DNA from: Thalassomonas haliotis
GTDB lineage: Bacteria > Pseudomonadota > Gammaproteobacteria > Enterobacterales > Alteromonadaceae
NCBI RefSeq assembly: GCF_028657945.1
Contig: NZ_CP059693.1
Coordinates: 1,612,001-1,676,000, forward strand
Direction: 5' to 3'
DNA length: 64,000 bases
The notes beneath the pieces are model-generated. The model saw only the letters and a list, made by a program, of their open reading frames with translations, did no database searches and was not told the DNA's origin. Below are positions 26,865-35,256 of the stretch, in pieces. Both the position numbers and the translations under genes were made by a program. Within the stretch, counting starts at the first letter, position 1. Every line of letters starts with the position of its first letter.

Positions 26865-28502
26865 ATGAAAACTTGGTTTAAATCGGGTTCCCCCTGGGTT
26901 TGGTTATCTGCCGGCGGGGTCAGTATCAGTCTTATTTCTGTACTGGGATTATTATGGCTGATCGCCTCCCGCGGCTTATCTTATTTCTGGCCGGCGGACA
27001 TCTACCAATTTGATATGCTGGATCAGGCCGGCAATAAGAGTACGGTCATTGGTGAAATTTATGATCGTGAGTTTATCCCGGCAGAGCAGCTGGCCCATGC
27101 CGATATTACCCTGGCGCCGGGCACAACCACGGTTGAACGTCTATTGGTAAAAACCGGTAACCGTGAACTGGTCAGCCTGGATTTTCGCTGGCTGCTGGTA
27201 CCGCAAATCACTGACACCACAACGCCGGAAGAGCTGGTGGTGATTGAAAGACGCACCAATGGTAACTTTTACGGTTTTATCGAAGAGCTGATTTTAGACG
27301 GTAAAGCCGTGCCGCAAAACCAGCTGGGCGAACTGGTCAGCCGGGTTGAGCATTTCCAGAGCCAAATCGATGTTTTGCAAAAAGTGGACATCGGCGCCAT
27401 TAACTATCAACTGGAACGTTTGCGCCTGAAAGAGCGTAAACACAACCTGGATAAAACCTTAACCGAAGAAGTCAAAGCGGATATCCACGGGCAAATGGAT
27501 GTGCTGAAAAGCGAATATCAGCAGTTGGAAAGCAAGTTGCTTGCCCTGAGGGAAGAAATTGCCCGCGACCAGCTTAACGTCAGGGCGATGGACGGCCAGG
27601 TCGTGACCATCAATTTCGAAGATATACTTAAGGTAACTTTTAACAACCAATTGGGATTGTGGAGCAAAACCGGTGTTTTCTTCAGCCAGGTTGCCGCATT
27701 TGTGGTCGATGAGCCAAGAGAAGCCAATACCGAAGGCGGGGTTTTCCCGGCGATTTTCGGTACTGTGCTTATGGTATTGCTGATGACAGTGATTGTTTCT
27801 CCTTTCGGGGTTATTGCGGCGATTTACCTGCATGAGTATGCCGGTAACAATGCCCTGACGAAAATCTTGCGTATTGCGGTCATTAACCTGGCAGGTGTGC
27901 CTTCGATTGTTTATGGTGTCTTTGGTTTAGGCTTTTTTGTTTATATGGTCGGCGGCAGCCTAGATCAGCTGTTTTACCCGGAAAACCTGCCCAGCCCGAC
28001 CTTTGGTACCCCGGGGGTGTTATGGTCGGCGATTACTTTGGCGATATTAACCTTGCCGGTAGTGATTGTTTCCACGGAAGAAGGTTTGTCGAGAATACCG
28101 TCGGCGATGCGCCACGGCAGCTTAGCGCTGGGGGCGACTAAAGTGGAAACCTTATGGCGGATTATCTTACCCATTGCCAGCCCTGCGATTATGACAGGTA
28201 TTATCCTGGCCATCGCCCGCGCCGCAGGGGAAGTGGCGCCGCTGATGTTGGTGGGGGTCGTGAAAATGGCGCCGAACCTGCCGCTGGACGGTAACTTCCC
28301 GTTCTTACATTTAGACCGTAAATTTATGCATCTAGGTTTCCACATTTATGATGTCGGTTTCCAGAGTCCGAATGTTGAAGCGGCGCGTCCGCTGGTGTAT
28401 GCCACAGCCCTGTTACTGGTGACCATTATTGTGGCCTTGAATATGACGGCGGTATCGATTCGTAACCGCTTACGTGAAAAATACCGCATGTTAGAGCACT
28501 AA
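26865..28502 (+). CDS. pstA: Phosphate ABC transporter permease PstA (long form)
   Basis: This 545-residue protein is again longer than the E. coli form (about 300). One N-terminal helix (VSISLISVLGLLWLIASRG) is followed by a roughly 250-residue extracytoplasmic insert with a Gln/Glu/Leu-rich coiled coil (about 160-245). A MetI-type permease domain fills the rest, with SLALGATKVETLWRIILP and AIARAAGEVAPLML as the EAA region that docks on PstB. PstA and PstC both carrying inserts suggests the two periplasmic parts pack together. It is preceded by AAGGAATCG at a good distance from the ATG. Confidence 0.93.
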   Translation: MKTWFKSGSPWVWLSAGGVSISLISVLGLLWLIASRGLSYFWPADIYQFDMLDQAGNKSTVIGEIYDREFIPAEQLAHADITLAPGTTTVERLLVKTGNRELVSLDFRWLLVPQITDTTTPEELVVIERRTNGNFYGFIEELILDGKAVPQNQLGELVSRVEHFQSQIDVLQKVDIGAINYQLERLRLKERKHNLDKTLTEEVKADIHGQMDVLKSEYQQLESKLLALREEIARDQLNVRAMDGQVVTINFEDILKVTFNNQLGLWSKTGVFFSQVAAFVVDEPREANTEGGVFPAIFGTVLMVLLMTVIVSPFGVIAAIYLHEYAGNNALTKILRIAVINLAGVPSIVYGVFGLGFFVYMVGGSLDQLFYPENLPSPTFGTPGVLWSAITLAILTLPVVIVSTEEGLSRIPSAMRHGSLALGATKVETLWRIILPIASPAIMTGIILAIARAAGEVAPLMLVGVVKMAPNLPLDGNFPFLHLDRKFMHLGFHIYDVGFQSPNVEAARPLVYATALLLVTIIVALNMTAVSIRNRLREKYRMLEH

Positions 28503-28526
28503 GCTTAGCAGCATAACCTTTATTGT

Positions 28527-28547
28527 TTGGCCGGGTTAGCCGGCCAA
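28527..28547 (+). other. Intercistronic stem-loop between pstA and pstB
   Basis: A perfect TTGGCCGG-GTTAG-CCGGCCAA hairpin with no T-tract lies between the pstA stop and the pstB start. It may stabilise or process the mRNA and so set the PstB level separately. Function is inferred. Confidence 0.6.
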
Positions 28548-28572
28548 AAGAGCAGCATTGAAAGAGCACAAT

Positions 28573-29397
28573 ATGATTTCTGTAACACCTAAAGTTTTAG
28601 CATCGGATCCACAAAAACTGGATCTGAACAACTTATCCCCGGAGCAGGTTGCCCTGGGCATAAACAAGCTCAACCTGTATTACGGCGACAAGCAGGCGCT
28701 GAAAAATATTACCATGTCGATCCCCAAAGGCCAGGTAACGGCTTTTATCGGCCCCAGTGGTTGTGGCAAGTCGACCCTGCTGCGTTGTATCAACCGTATG
28801 AACGACCTGGTAGATACCTGCCGTATTGAAGGGGAAATAAATCTGAACGGCGAAAATATCTATAATAAACATGTTGATGTCGCGGCCCTTCGCCGCCAGG
28901 TGGGCATGGTATTTCAGCGGCCAAACCCGTTTCCCAAAAGTATTTATGAAAATGTGGTTTATGGTTTGCGTATCACAGGCATCAACAACCGCCGGGTGCT
29001 TGATGATGCGGTGGAAAAATCGCTGCGCAGCGCCGCGTTATGGGATGAAGTGAAAGACAGGTTGCATGAAAGTGCTTTGGGCCTGTCCGGTGGTCAGCAG
29101 CAAAGATTAGTGATCGCCCGGGCCATTGCCATCGAGCCGGAAGTACTGCTGCTTGATGAGCCAACCTCGGCGCTGGATCCCATTTCGACCTTAACGATTG
29201 AAGAATTGATTAACGATCTGAAAAAGCAGTTTACCGTGGTCATAGTTACCCATAATATGCAGCAGGCGGCGCGGGTCTCGGACCAAACCGCCTTTATGTA
29301 TATGGGAGACCTGATTGAATACAGTGACACCAATACCTTGTTCACTGCACCACTGAAGAAAAAAACCGAAGACTATATCACCGGACGATATGGTTAA
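28573..29397 (+). CDS. pstB: Phosphate ABC transporter ATPase PstB
   Basis: PstB is the cytoplasmic ATPase that drives PstCA. ATG at 28573, after AAAGAG, is preferred to the in-frame TTG at 28558, giving 274 residues. The ABC motifs are complete: Walker [16 protein letters not shown]-loop [14 protein letters not shown] (the PstB-typical sequence), signature [14 protein letters not shown], Walker [13 protein letters not shown], and switch histidine [14 protein letters not shown]. It sits third in pstC-pstA-pstB-phoU. Confidence 0.95.
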   Translation: MISVTPKVLASDPQKLDLNNLSPEQVALGINKLNLYYGDKQALKNITMSIPKGQVTAFIGPSGCGKSTLLRCINRMNDLVDTCRIEGEINLNGENIYNKHVDVAALRRQVGMVFQRPNPFPKSIYENVVYGLRITGINNRRVLDDAVEKSLRSAALWDEVKDRLHESALGLSGGQQQRLVIARAIAIEPEVLLLDEPTSALDPISTLTIEELINDLKKQFTVVIVTHNMQQAARVSDQTAFMYMGDLIEYSDTNTLFTAPLKKKTEDYITGRYG

Positions 29398-29451
29398 GCC
29401 TTTTCCCGGGAACTAAGGGTAAAGTAGATTAACTAGAGAAGAGTAAAGACA

Positions 29452-30153
29452 ATGGATAATTTAAATCTCGGTCGTCATATTTCCGGCCAGTTTAACGAAG
29501 ACCTGGAAAGGGTGATCAACCATGTGATGCACATGGGCGGCCTGGTTGAGAAACAAGTCAGCGATGCCTTAATCGCCGTGGCTGAAGCGGATGAAGACCT
29601 GGCGCGTAAAGTACTGGGCAACGACTACCAGGTCAACAGCCTGGAAGTAAGCATTGATGATGAGTGTACCCGTATTATCGCCAAACGCCAGCCGGCCGCC
29701 GGGGATCTACGCCTGATCATGGCAATCGTGAAAACCATCGCCGACTTGGAACGTATCGGCGATGAAGCGGAAAAAATAGCCAATGTCGCACTGGAAAGCC
29801 TGAGCGGTAAATATAAAGACTTATTGCTGAACCTGGAAAACCTTGGTAACCGGGTCATAGAGTTTTTACGGGCCACCCTGGATGCCTTCACCCGTATGGA
29901 TGTTGAAAGCGCCATTAGCGTGCATAAAAGCGATGACAAGGTGGACCGGGAGTATGAAGCCCTGATGCGCCAGCTGATGACCTATATGATGGAAGATCCC
30001 CGCTCGATTCCCCAGGTGATGAGTGTGATCTGGTCTGCCCGGGCGCTGGAGCGCATCGGTGACCGTTGTCAAAATATTTGTGAATACATCATTTACTTTG
30101 TTAAAGGTAAAGATGTCCGTCACCTTAAAGCGGAAGATATGAATAAACTTTAA
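29452..30153 (+). CDS. phoU: Phosphate signalling regulator PhoU
   Basis: This 233-residue protein has the two-fold three-helix-bundle PhoU repeats with metal-binding E/DxxxD-type motifs in both: ADLERIGDEAEKIAN (about residue 96) and ARALERIGDRCQNICEYI (about 200). PhoU links Pst transport to the PhoR sensor to keep the Pho regulon off in high phosphate. It is the last gene of the operon, 54 bases after pstB, and is followed by a terminator. Confidence 0.95.
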   Translation: MDNLNLGRHISGQFNEDLERVINHVMHMGGLVEKQVSDALIAVAEADEDLARKVLGNDYQVNSLEVSIDDECTRIIAKRQPAAGDLRLIMAIVKTIADLERIGDEAEKIANVALESLSGKYKDLLLNLENLGNRVIEFLRATLDAFTRMDVESAISVHKSDDKVDREYEALMRQLMTYMMEDPRSIPQVMSVIWSARALERIGDRCQNICEYIIYFVKGKDVRHLKAEDMNKL

Positions 30154-30252
30154 TGGTGCCGGTTATCGGCCAAACTTGGTACCGGGCAGGTTCGTGCCTG
30201 GCCGGGGAAAGCCGATACCAGCAACAATTGTTCTGTTTATGCTTTAAACCCG

Positions 30253-30292
30253 AAAATATACCGCCGGTGTGCACCTGGCGGTATATTTTTTT
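30253..30292 (+). terminator. Terminator of the pst-phoU operon
   Basis: A TATACCGCC/GGCGGTATA stem with an 11-base loop, extended by A/T pairs, is followed by a run of T. The remaining bases from 30154 to 30488 hold nothing else I can support. Confidence 0.85.
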
Positions 30293-30488
30293 CATTTTAA
30301 TATCTGATGGACGGCATGATTATTCAATAGCCTAAGCTGGCTAATTCCTTAATCTAGCTGCTATTAGTTATTAACATGTAAAATAACTGTCGCAGATAGC
30401 TGATAAAGTCGTTTGCTAATTCTGGCAAATGGGTTAATATCCGCGGCGAATAAAAACAAAGAGATGATTTATCTCCTGGAAAAATATT

Positions 30489-31169
30489 ATGGCCAGAAAT
30501 TCAATACTAGGTGTGTTTGCAAAATCACCGATAAAACCATTAGAAAAACACATTCGTATGGTAACTAAGTGTTGTAACCAACTTATACCGTTTTTTGCTG
30601 CCTGCTCCGAGCAGGATTGGACCACAGCGGCAAAAGTGCGTAAGAAACTATCCAAGTTAGAGCAGGATGCCGACGTCTTAAAACGTAAGCTTCGCCTGGA
30701 ACTTCCCGGTGGTTTGTTTATGCCGGTGGACAGAGCTGACTTGCTTGAACTCTTGACCCAACAGGACAAGATAGCGAACAAGGCGAAAGATATCGCCGGT
30801 CGCGTATTAGGACGGAAACTTGAGATCCCTGAAGCCATTCAGGAGCAGTTTTCCACTTATTTACAACGTTGTATCGACGCTACTGAAAAAGCAGCGGATG
30901 CAATAAATGAATTAGACGATTTATTAGAAACCGGATTTCGTGGTCGTGAAGTTGAATTGGTTGAAAAAATGATCAACCAGCTTGACGAAATTGAAGATGA
31001 TACCGATACCATGCAAATTGAACTTCGTCACGATCTGATGTTGATTGAAAATACACTGAACCCGATTGATGCAATGTTTTTGTATCAAATCATCGAATGG
31101 GTTGGCGACCTTGCCGACTTAGCTGAGCGCGTTGGTGCTCGTTTAGAAATTTTGTTGGCTAGAAACTAG
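30489..31169 (+). CDS. DUF47 / TIGR00153 PhoU-like regulator of Pit transport
   Basis: This 226-residue, all-helical protein belongs to the PhoU-related DUF47 family (E. coli YkaA type). Examples are LGVFAKSPIKPLEKHIRMVT at the start, LLTQQDKIANKAKDIAGRVL mid-protein, and IIEWVGDLADLAERVGARLE at the end. These proteins are nearly always encoded directly before a Pit permease, as here (10 bases). They are thought to regulate it. There is no Pho box before it, suggesting expression in phosphate-rich conditions. Confidence 0.88.
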   Translation: MARNSILGVFAKSPIKPLEKHIRMVTKCCNQLIPFFAACSEQDWTTAAKVRKKLSKLEQDADVLKRKLRLELPGGLFMPVDRADLLELLTQQDKIANKAKDIAGRVLGRKLEIPEAIQEQFSTYLQRCIDATEKAADAINELDDLLETGFRGREVELVEKMINQLDEIEDDTDTMQIELRHDLMLIENTLNPIDAMFLYQIIEWVGDLADLAERVGARLEILLARN

Positions 31170-31179
31170 GGTTTAGATC

Positions 31180-32445
31180 ATGGATATTTTACTTTCTCAC
31201 GGCTCTGTATTAGTGCTGATTGCCGCCGCTGTAGGTTTTTTCATGGCCTGGGGCATAGGTGCTAACGATGTTGCAAACGCAATGGGAACCTCGGTTGGTT
31301 CTAAAGCTCTGACCATAAAACAAGCCATCATTATTGCTATGGTGTTTGAATTTGCCGGCGCCTACCTTGCCGGTGGTGAGGTGACCTCCACCATACGCAA
31401 GGGCATCATCGACGCCAGTTATTTTGCTGATACACCTGAGCTGCTGGTCTTTGGTATGATCTCGGCACTCTTTGCCGCGGCGACCTGGTTATTGATCGCT
31501 TCTATCCTGGGCTGGCCTGTTTCTACCACCCACTCTATTGTCGGTGCTATCATAGGTTTTGCCGCCTTTGGTGTCAGCCCGGATACGGTTGCCTGGGGCA
31601 AAGTATTAGGCATAGTGGGCAGCTGGATTGTCACGCCGTTAATTTCCGGTGTGATTGCCTTTATTATCTTTAACAGTGCGCAAAAACTGATTTTTGATAC
31701 CGATCATCCGCTCAAGCAAGCCAAGCGCTACGTGCCTTTTTATATGATGCTGGCAGGTTTTGTACTGGCGCTGGTGACCATCAAAAAAGGTCTTAAGCAC
31801 GTTGGTTTAGAGATCGGCGCTGCCGAAGGTTATATCTACGCTTTCGCGGTTTCTGCGCTTGTTGCCCTTATCGGTAAGTTCTTTATCGGACGCCTGAAGT
31901 TTGACGAGAAGGCTTCTAAAAACGACCATTACGTCAATGTTGAAAAAGTTTTCGCGGTACTGATGATAGTAACCGCCTGTTGTATGGCGTTTGCCCACGG
32001 TTCAAACGATGTTGCTAATGCTATCGGGCCACTGGCGGCGGTAGTCGGCATTGTCGATAACGGCGGTGAGATTGCCAAGAAAACAGCACTTGCCTGGTGG
32101 ATCTTGCCGCTTGGCGGTTTTGGTATCGTCGCCGGTTTAGCCATCTTTGGCCATAAGGTTATTGCCACTATCGGCCAGGGGATTACCCACTTAACGCCAA
32201 GCCGTGGTTTTGCTGCCGAGCTGGCTGCAGCCTGTACCGTGGTTATTGCATCGGGTACCGGTCTGCCAATCTCAACCACACAAACTTTAGTGGGGGCTGT
32301 ATTAGGTGTCGGTATGGCGCGTGGTATTGCGGCAATCAACCTGGGGGTTGTGCGTAATATCGTGGTTTCCTGGGTGATCACTTTACCTGTGGGGGCCGGT
32401 TTGTCTATCATGTTCTTCTGGATGATGAAGGCGGCCTTTGCTTAA
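31180..32445 (+). CDS. Inorganic phosphate transporter, Pit (PHO4) family
   Basis: This 421-residue polytopic membrane protein carries the two duplicated PHO4 signatures: GIGANDVANAMGTSVGSKAL (about residues 27-46) and HGSNDVANAIGPLAAV (about 270). Conserved PVSTTHSIVGAIIG and PISTTQTLVGAVLGVG segments follow each. It is a low-affinity, cation-coupled carrier of (metal-)phosphate, in an operon with the DUF47 gene. Together with pst, the locus encodes both low- and high-affinity phosphate uptake. Confidence 0.92.
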   Translation: MDILLSHGSVLVLIAAAVGFFMAWGIGANDVANAMGTSVGSKALTIKQAIIIAMVFEFAGAYLAGGEVTSTIRKGIIDASYFADTPELLVFGMISALFAAATWLLIASILGWPVSTTHSIVGAIIGFAAFGVSPDTVAWGKVLGIVGSWIVTPLISGVIAFIIFNSAQKLIFDTDHPLKQAKRYVPFYMMLAGFVLALVTIKKGLKHVGLEIGAAEGYIYAFAVSALVALIGKFFIGRLKFDEKASKNDHYVNVEKVFAVLMIVTACCMAFAHGSNDVANAIGPLAAVVGIVDNGGEIAKKTALAWWILPLGGFGIVAGLAIFGHKVIATIGQGITHLTPSRGFAAELAAACTVVIASGTGLPISTTQTLVGAVLGVGMARGIAAINLGVVRNIVVSWVITLPVGAGLSIMFFWMMKAAFA

Positions 32446-32483
32446 GTTATTTACTTAAACAAAAATAAGCATTGTATGATCAA

Positions 32484-32516
32484 CCGGGCCAGTCAAAAAA
32501 CTGGCCCGGTTTTTTT
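32484..32516 (+). terminator. Terminator of the pit operon
   Basis: A perfect CCGGGCCAGT/ACTGGCCCGG 10-bp stem with a 6-base loop and seven T. Its last T is directly followed by ATACAGGGAAG of the repeat array. Confidence 0.95.
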
Positions 32517-32785
32517 ATACAGGGAAGTATTTCAGCTTCTATGCTCCAGACATCAGCTAACTACTTACCTGCTGTAAGCAATCCTGCGCTCTCATGGATG
32601 TGATAGAGCAGGGGTTATACAGGGAAGTATTTCAGCTTCTATGTTCCAGACATCAGCTAACTACTTACCTGCTGTAAGCAATCCTGCGCTCTCATGGATG
32701 TGATAGAGCAGGGGTTATACAGGGAAGTATTTCAGCTTCTATGTTCCAGACATCAGCTAACTACTTACCTGCTGTAAGCAATCCA
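32517..32785. repeat. Terminator-docked array, 100-bp units (two complete, one partial)
   Basis: Units start at 32518, 32618 and 32718, exactly 100 bp apart, and differ at one or two bases. Each has boundary TACAGGGAAGTATTT, a CAGCTT...CATCAGCTAA module, a CTTAC-CTGCT-GTAAG hairpin, and the locus-specific stem CCTGC...GCAGG around CATGGATGTG. The third copy stops after the CTTAC/GTAAG hairpin. It fills the gap between the convergent pit and parvulin genes. Confidence 0.93.
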
Positions 32786-32845
32786 GCCTTCACTCGGGGG
32801 TAAGAGAAAGGCTGTTGTTTACACCTTAATATTTAAGAAACGACC

Positions 32846-33127
32846 TTACTCGTTACGGGCGGTGACTTCCACCAGGTGATAGCCAAATTGGGTTTTCACC
32901 GGGCCTTGTACGGTATTTAATTGTGCGTTAAAAACGACTTGATCAAATTCCGGCACCATTTGTCCCCGGCTGAACGAGCCCAGGGCGCCGCCGTGCATTC
33001 TCGAAGGGCAGCTGGAGTGTTCTTTGGCGAGTTGTTCAAATGTTTCCCCTGCTGCAATTCTTTCTTTGATTTGCAGGCATTGTTGTTCGGTTTTTACTAA
33101 AATATGACGGGCTGCGGCTCTTTTCAT
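32846..33127 (-). CDS. ppiC: Parvulin-type peptidyl-prolyl isomerase (PpiC-like)
   Basis: A single-domain cytosolic parvulin of 93 residues, the length of E. coli PpiC. Family signatures are AAARHILVKTEQQCLQI (start), SSCPSRMHGGALGSFSRGQM (middle) and TQFGYHLVEVT (end). It accelerates cis-trans isomerisation of X-Pro bonds. It has no signal peptide. It is convergent with the Pit gene and separated from it by the repeat array. Confidence 0.92.
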   Translation of the reverse strand: MKRAAARHILVKTEQQCLQIKERIAAGETFEQLAKEHSSCPSRMHGGALGSFSRGQMVPEFDQVVFNAQLNTVQGPVKTQFGYHLVEVTARNE

Positions 33128-33158
33128 CGTTTATCTTCCTGATATCTTGTCCGTTGTT

Positions 33159-33321
33159 TATATCAATTGAATTAAGTATTTGCTCAGCTTCGAATGGTCT
33201 AAAGGTCCAAGTCCTGCGTTGTTTTCAATGCCAATAGCCAGCTATTGCTCAATCAAACGCCTTGAACTTGAACCTTTATCCTCATCGAATATTGATCACC
33301 TACTTAATACAATTGGTATTA
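33159..33321. mobile_element. MITE-like palindromic element (~163 bp)
   Basis: The two ends are inverted copies of each other for over 50 bases. The left end reads TATCAATTGAATTAAGTA and the complement of the right end reads TACCAATTGTATTAAGTA; both go on to TTCGA, TAAAGG and CAAGT at matching distances. The inverted symmetry continues weakly to a CAATAGC/GCTATTG centre, so the whole element can form one long imperfect hairpin. It encodes no convincing protein. Size and structure fit a non-autonomous, MITE-like element between the parvulin and OxyR genes. Confidence 0.75.
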
Positions 33322-33696
33322 CATTGTTGCCAGCGATAGTCCGGAGGTGTCCGGTGATGCTCTGGTTTTAATCCTTTAAGGGCTTCAGTTTTCGCATAAT
33401 AAAGCAAAACTGATATTTTACCTTAACCTACTTTATTGATAATTTAAAGCATCCCTGTATACGCTGAATAACTCAGTTTTACAGGTTCAGGTTGAGCCGT
33501 TATTTCGTTCCTGATGGAAGATAAAAGTTAGTTTATGCCACTGCAAGAATGCTTAAGGTTTATTAATATAGCTGCGACGAAGAAAAAGCATACGGCATAA
33601 AAACCAAAAACATGCTAATTTAACCGTTACTTTTAATTAAAAGTCGGTTCCTAATCGCTTTTATCGTTTTGATGGCAAACAGTGCCGGGAGAGAGC

Positions 33697-34617
33697 TTGT
33701 TACCTAACTTAAAACACCTGAAATATTTACTGGCGCTGCATAAGCACCAGAATTTCAACCGGGCCGCGGATGCCTGTTATGTCAGCCAGTCGACCTTAAG
33801 CAGCGCCATTATTAAGCTTGAAGAGCAGCTTAATTGCCAGTTGATAGAAAGGGATCACAAGGCTTTTATTTTCACCACCCAAGGGGAAGTCGTGGTGGAG
33901 ATGGCGCAAAAACTTCTGATTTCGGCGCAGGAGTTGCTTGATTACGGCAAACAACAGGGAAATCCGGCAAGCGGCAGTGTTCGCATCGGTTGTATTCCGA
34001 CGATCGCGCCTTATTTGCTGACCGATCTGGTCAAACAGTGTCAACAGACTTTGCCTGAACTGGCCTTATACCTGCGCGAAGACAGTACCGATAACCTGAT
34101 GGCTATGCTTGCCAATGGTGAGATAGACACGGCCATACTAGCCTTGCCGGTGCAAGGGCATAATTTTCGCTCTAAGGTGGTGGGTAAGGATGCTTTTTAT
34201 ATTGCAGGGGATGCCGGTTTGGTGAAGTTATATGCTAAAGACATGGATTTCCAGCAATTGCCGCAGCAAAGTATCTTTTTATTGACCCATGAGCATTGTT
34301 TAACCGAGCACGCCGTTTCTGCCTGTCAGTTGGCGGATGCCAGCCGGATCAATCATTTTTCCGCCTCTAGTCTGGCGACCCTGGTACAGATGACCGCCTA
34401 TCACAAGGGTTTTACCTTTTTGCCTGAAATGGCGGTAAATAAATCCCTGGGGGTTGCAGAAGGCTTGACTATCAAAGCCTTATCACCTGATGTCTACCGT
34501 GAAATCGGCCTGTTGTGGCGCCCGACCAGCCTGCGTCAGCAAACATTTTTACGCCTGGCAAATATTCTGGAGCAGCTGTTGTTGCCTGGCCCAAACGGCA
34601 GCCAAGAAGAAAAATAA
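33697..34617 (+). CDS. oxyR: Hydrogen-peroxide-sensing LysR regulator OxyR
   Basis: This LysR-type regulator is 306 residues from a TTG at 33697, which has GGGAGAG five bases upstream; an in-frame GTG at 33682 is the alternative. The N-terminal helix-turn-helix (FNRAADACYVSQSTLSSAI) is standard. The key evidence is HCLTEHAVSAC, with Cys201 and Cys210 nine residues apart. That matches the redox disulfide pair Cys199/Cys208 of E. coli OxyR, including the HCL context. It should activate peroxide-defence genes on oxidation. No catalase or peroxiredoxin gene lies nearby. Confidence 0.85.
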   Translation: MLPNLKHLKYLLALHKHQNFNRAADACYVSQSTLSSAIIKLEEQLNCQLIERDHKAFIFTTQGEVVVEMAQKLLISAQELLDYGKQQGNPASGSVRIGCIPTIAPYLLTDLVKQCQQTLPELALYLREDSTDNLMAMLANGEIDTAILALPVQGHNFRSKVVGKDAFYIAGDAGLVKLYAKDMDFQQLPQQSIFLLTHEHCLTEHAVSACQLADASRINHFSASSLATLVQMTAYHKGFTFLPEMAVNKSLGVAEGLTIKALSPDVYREIGLLWRPTSLRQQTFLRLANILEQLLLPGPNGSQEEK

Positions 34618-34652
34618 AAAAGATAAATTTTTTTAGAACTATTTTAACGCCG

Positions 34653-34679
34653 TTTGCGACATTAATAATAAGTCGCAAA
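34653..34679. promoter_or_regulatory. Inverted repeat before the ECF sigma gene
   Basis: A perfect TTTGCGAC - 11 bases - GTCGCAAA inverted repeat lies 28 bases before the sigma gene start and 35 after the oxyR stop. It has no T-tract, so an operator or leader hairpin is likelier than a terminator. Confidence 0.6.
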
Positions 34680-34707
34680 TAACAACAAGTATAAAACGGG
34701 AAAATGC

Positions 34708-35256
34708 GTGTTTGAACGTAGTGATGAAACGTTAGTAAAACAAGCGCTGAAGGGGAAAAAGTCGGCCTGGGTGGCGTTAGTGAAGCGTTACGAAAAAAAT
34801 GTCTATAACTACACCTACCGTATGGTGAGCAATGGCGACGATGCCATGGATTTGATGCAGGATATTTTTATGGCGGTATTTCGCAACCTCGCTTCTTTTC
34901 GCGGCGACAGCCCGTTTAAAGGCTGGTTATTTAAAATTGCCCACTACCGCTGTATTGAGTTCTACCGCAAGAAGCGGCCGACCCAATCCCTGGATGAAGC
35001 GCCGGAGCAAGTGGCAGAGCGGGATGCGGGCTGCCCCGAGTATCATATGTCCAGCACCGAGCAGGCAAGTGAATTGCAGCGGGCGATGCAATACCTGTCT
35101 TTTAATCAGAAGCTGGTGGTGGAATTGAAGTTTTTTCAGCAGTGCACCTTTGAGGATATCGCCTTGCAGCTAGGCATATCCACCAATACCGCAAAATCGC
35201 GTCTGTACAGTGCACTGGATAAATTAAAAGATCAGTTGGAGGTTGGTTATGTCTGA
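34708..35256 (+). CDS. ECF-type RNA polymerase sigma factor
   Basis: This 182-residue sigma-70-family protein has only regions 2 and 4, as in ECF factors. Region 2 is about 25-90 (YNYTYRMVSNGDDAMDLMQD, FKGWLFKIAHYRCIEFYRK). Region 4 is about 125-175 (LSFNQKLVVELKFFQQCTFE, QLGISTNTAKSRLYSALDKL). It resembles the RpoE-like group. GTG start at 34708. The next gene overlaps its stop (ATGTCTGA), the usual arrangement for a sigma/anti-sigma pair. Confidence 0.92.
   Translation: MFERSDETLVKQALKGKKSAWVALVKRYEKNVYNYTYRMVSNGDDAMDLMQDIFMAVFRNLASFRGDSPFKGWLFKIAHYRCIEFYRKKRPTQSLDEAPEQVAERDAGCPEYHMSSTEQASELQRAMQYLSFNQKLVVELKFFQQCTFEDIALQLGISTNTAKSRLYSALDKLKDQLEVGYV

Noticed and set aside
30380-30430. Possible Pho box before the DUF47-Pit operon (CTGTCGC)
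   Set aside because: Only one half-site is recognisable; the next 11-bp positions do not match.
32517-32785. CRISPR array
   Set aside because: The whole 100-bp unit is repeated with no unique spacers and no cas genes are present.
33180-33371. 63-codon ORF on the plus strand
   Set aside because: It lies within the palindromic MITE-like element, has no ribosome site and is explained by its inverted repeats.
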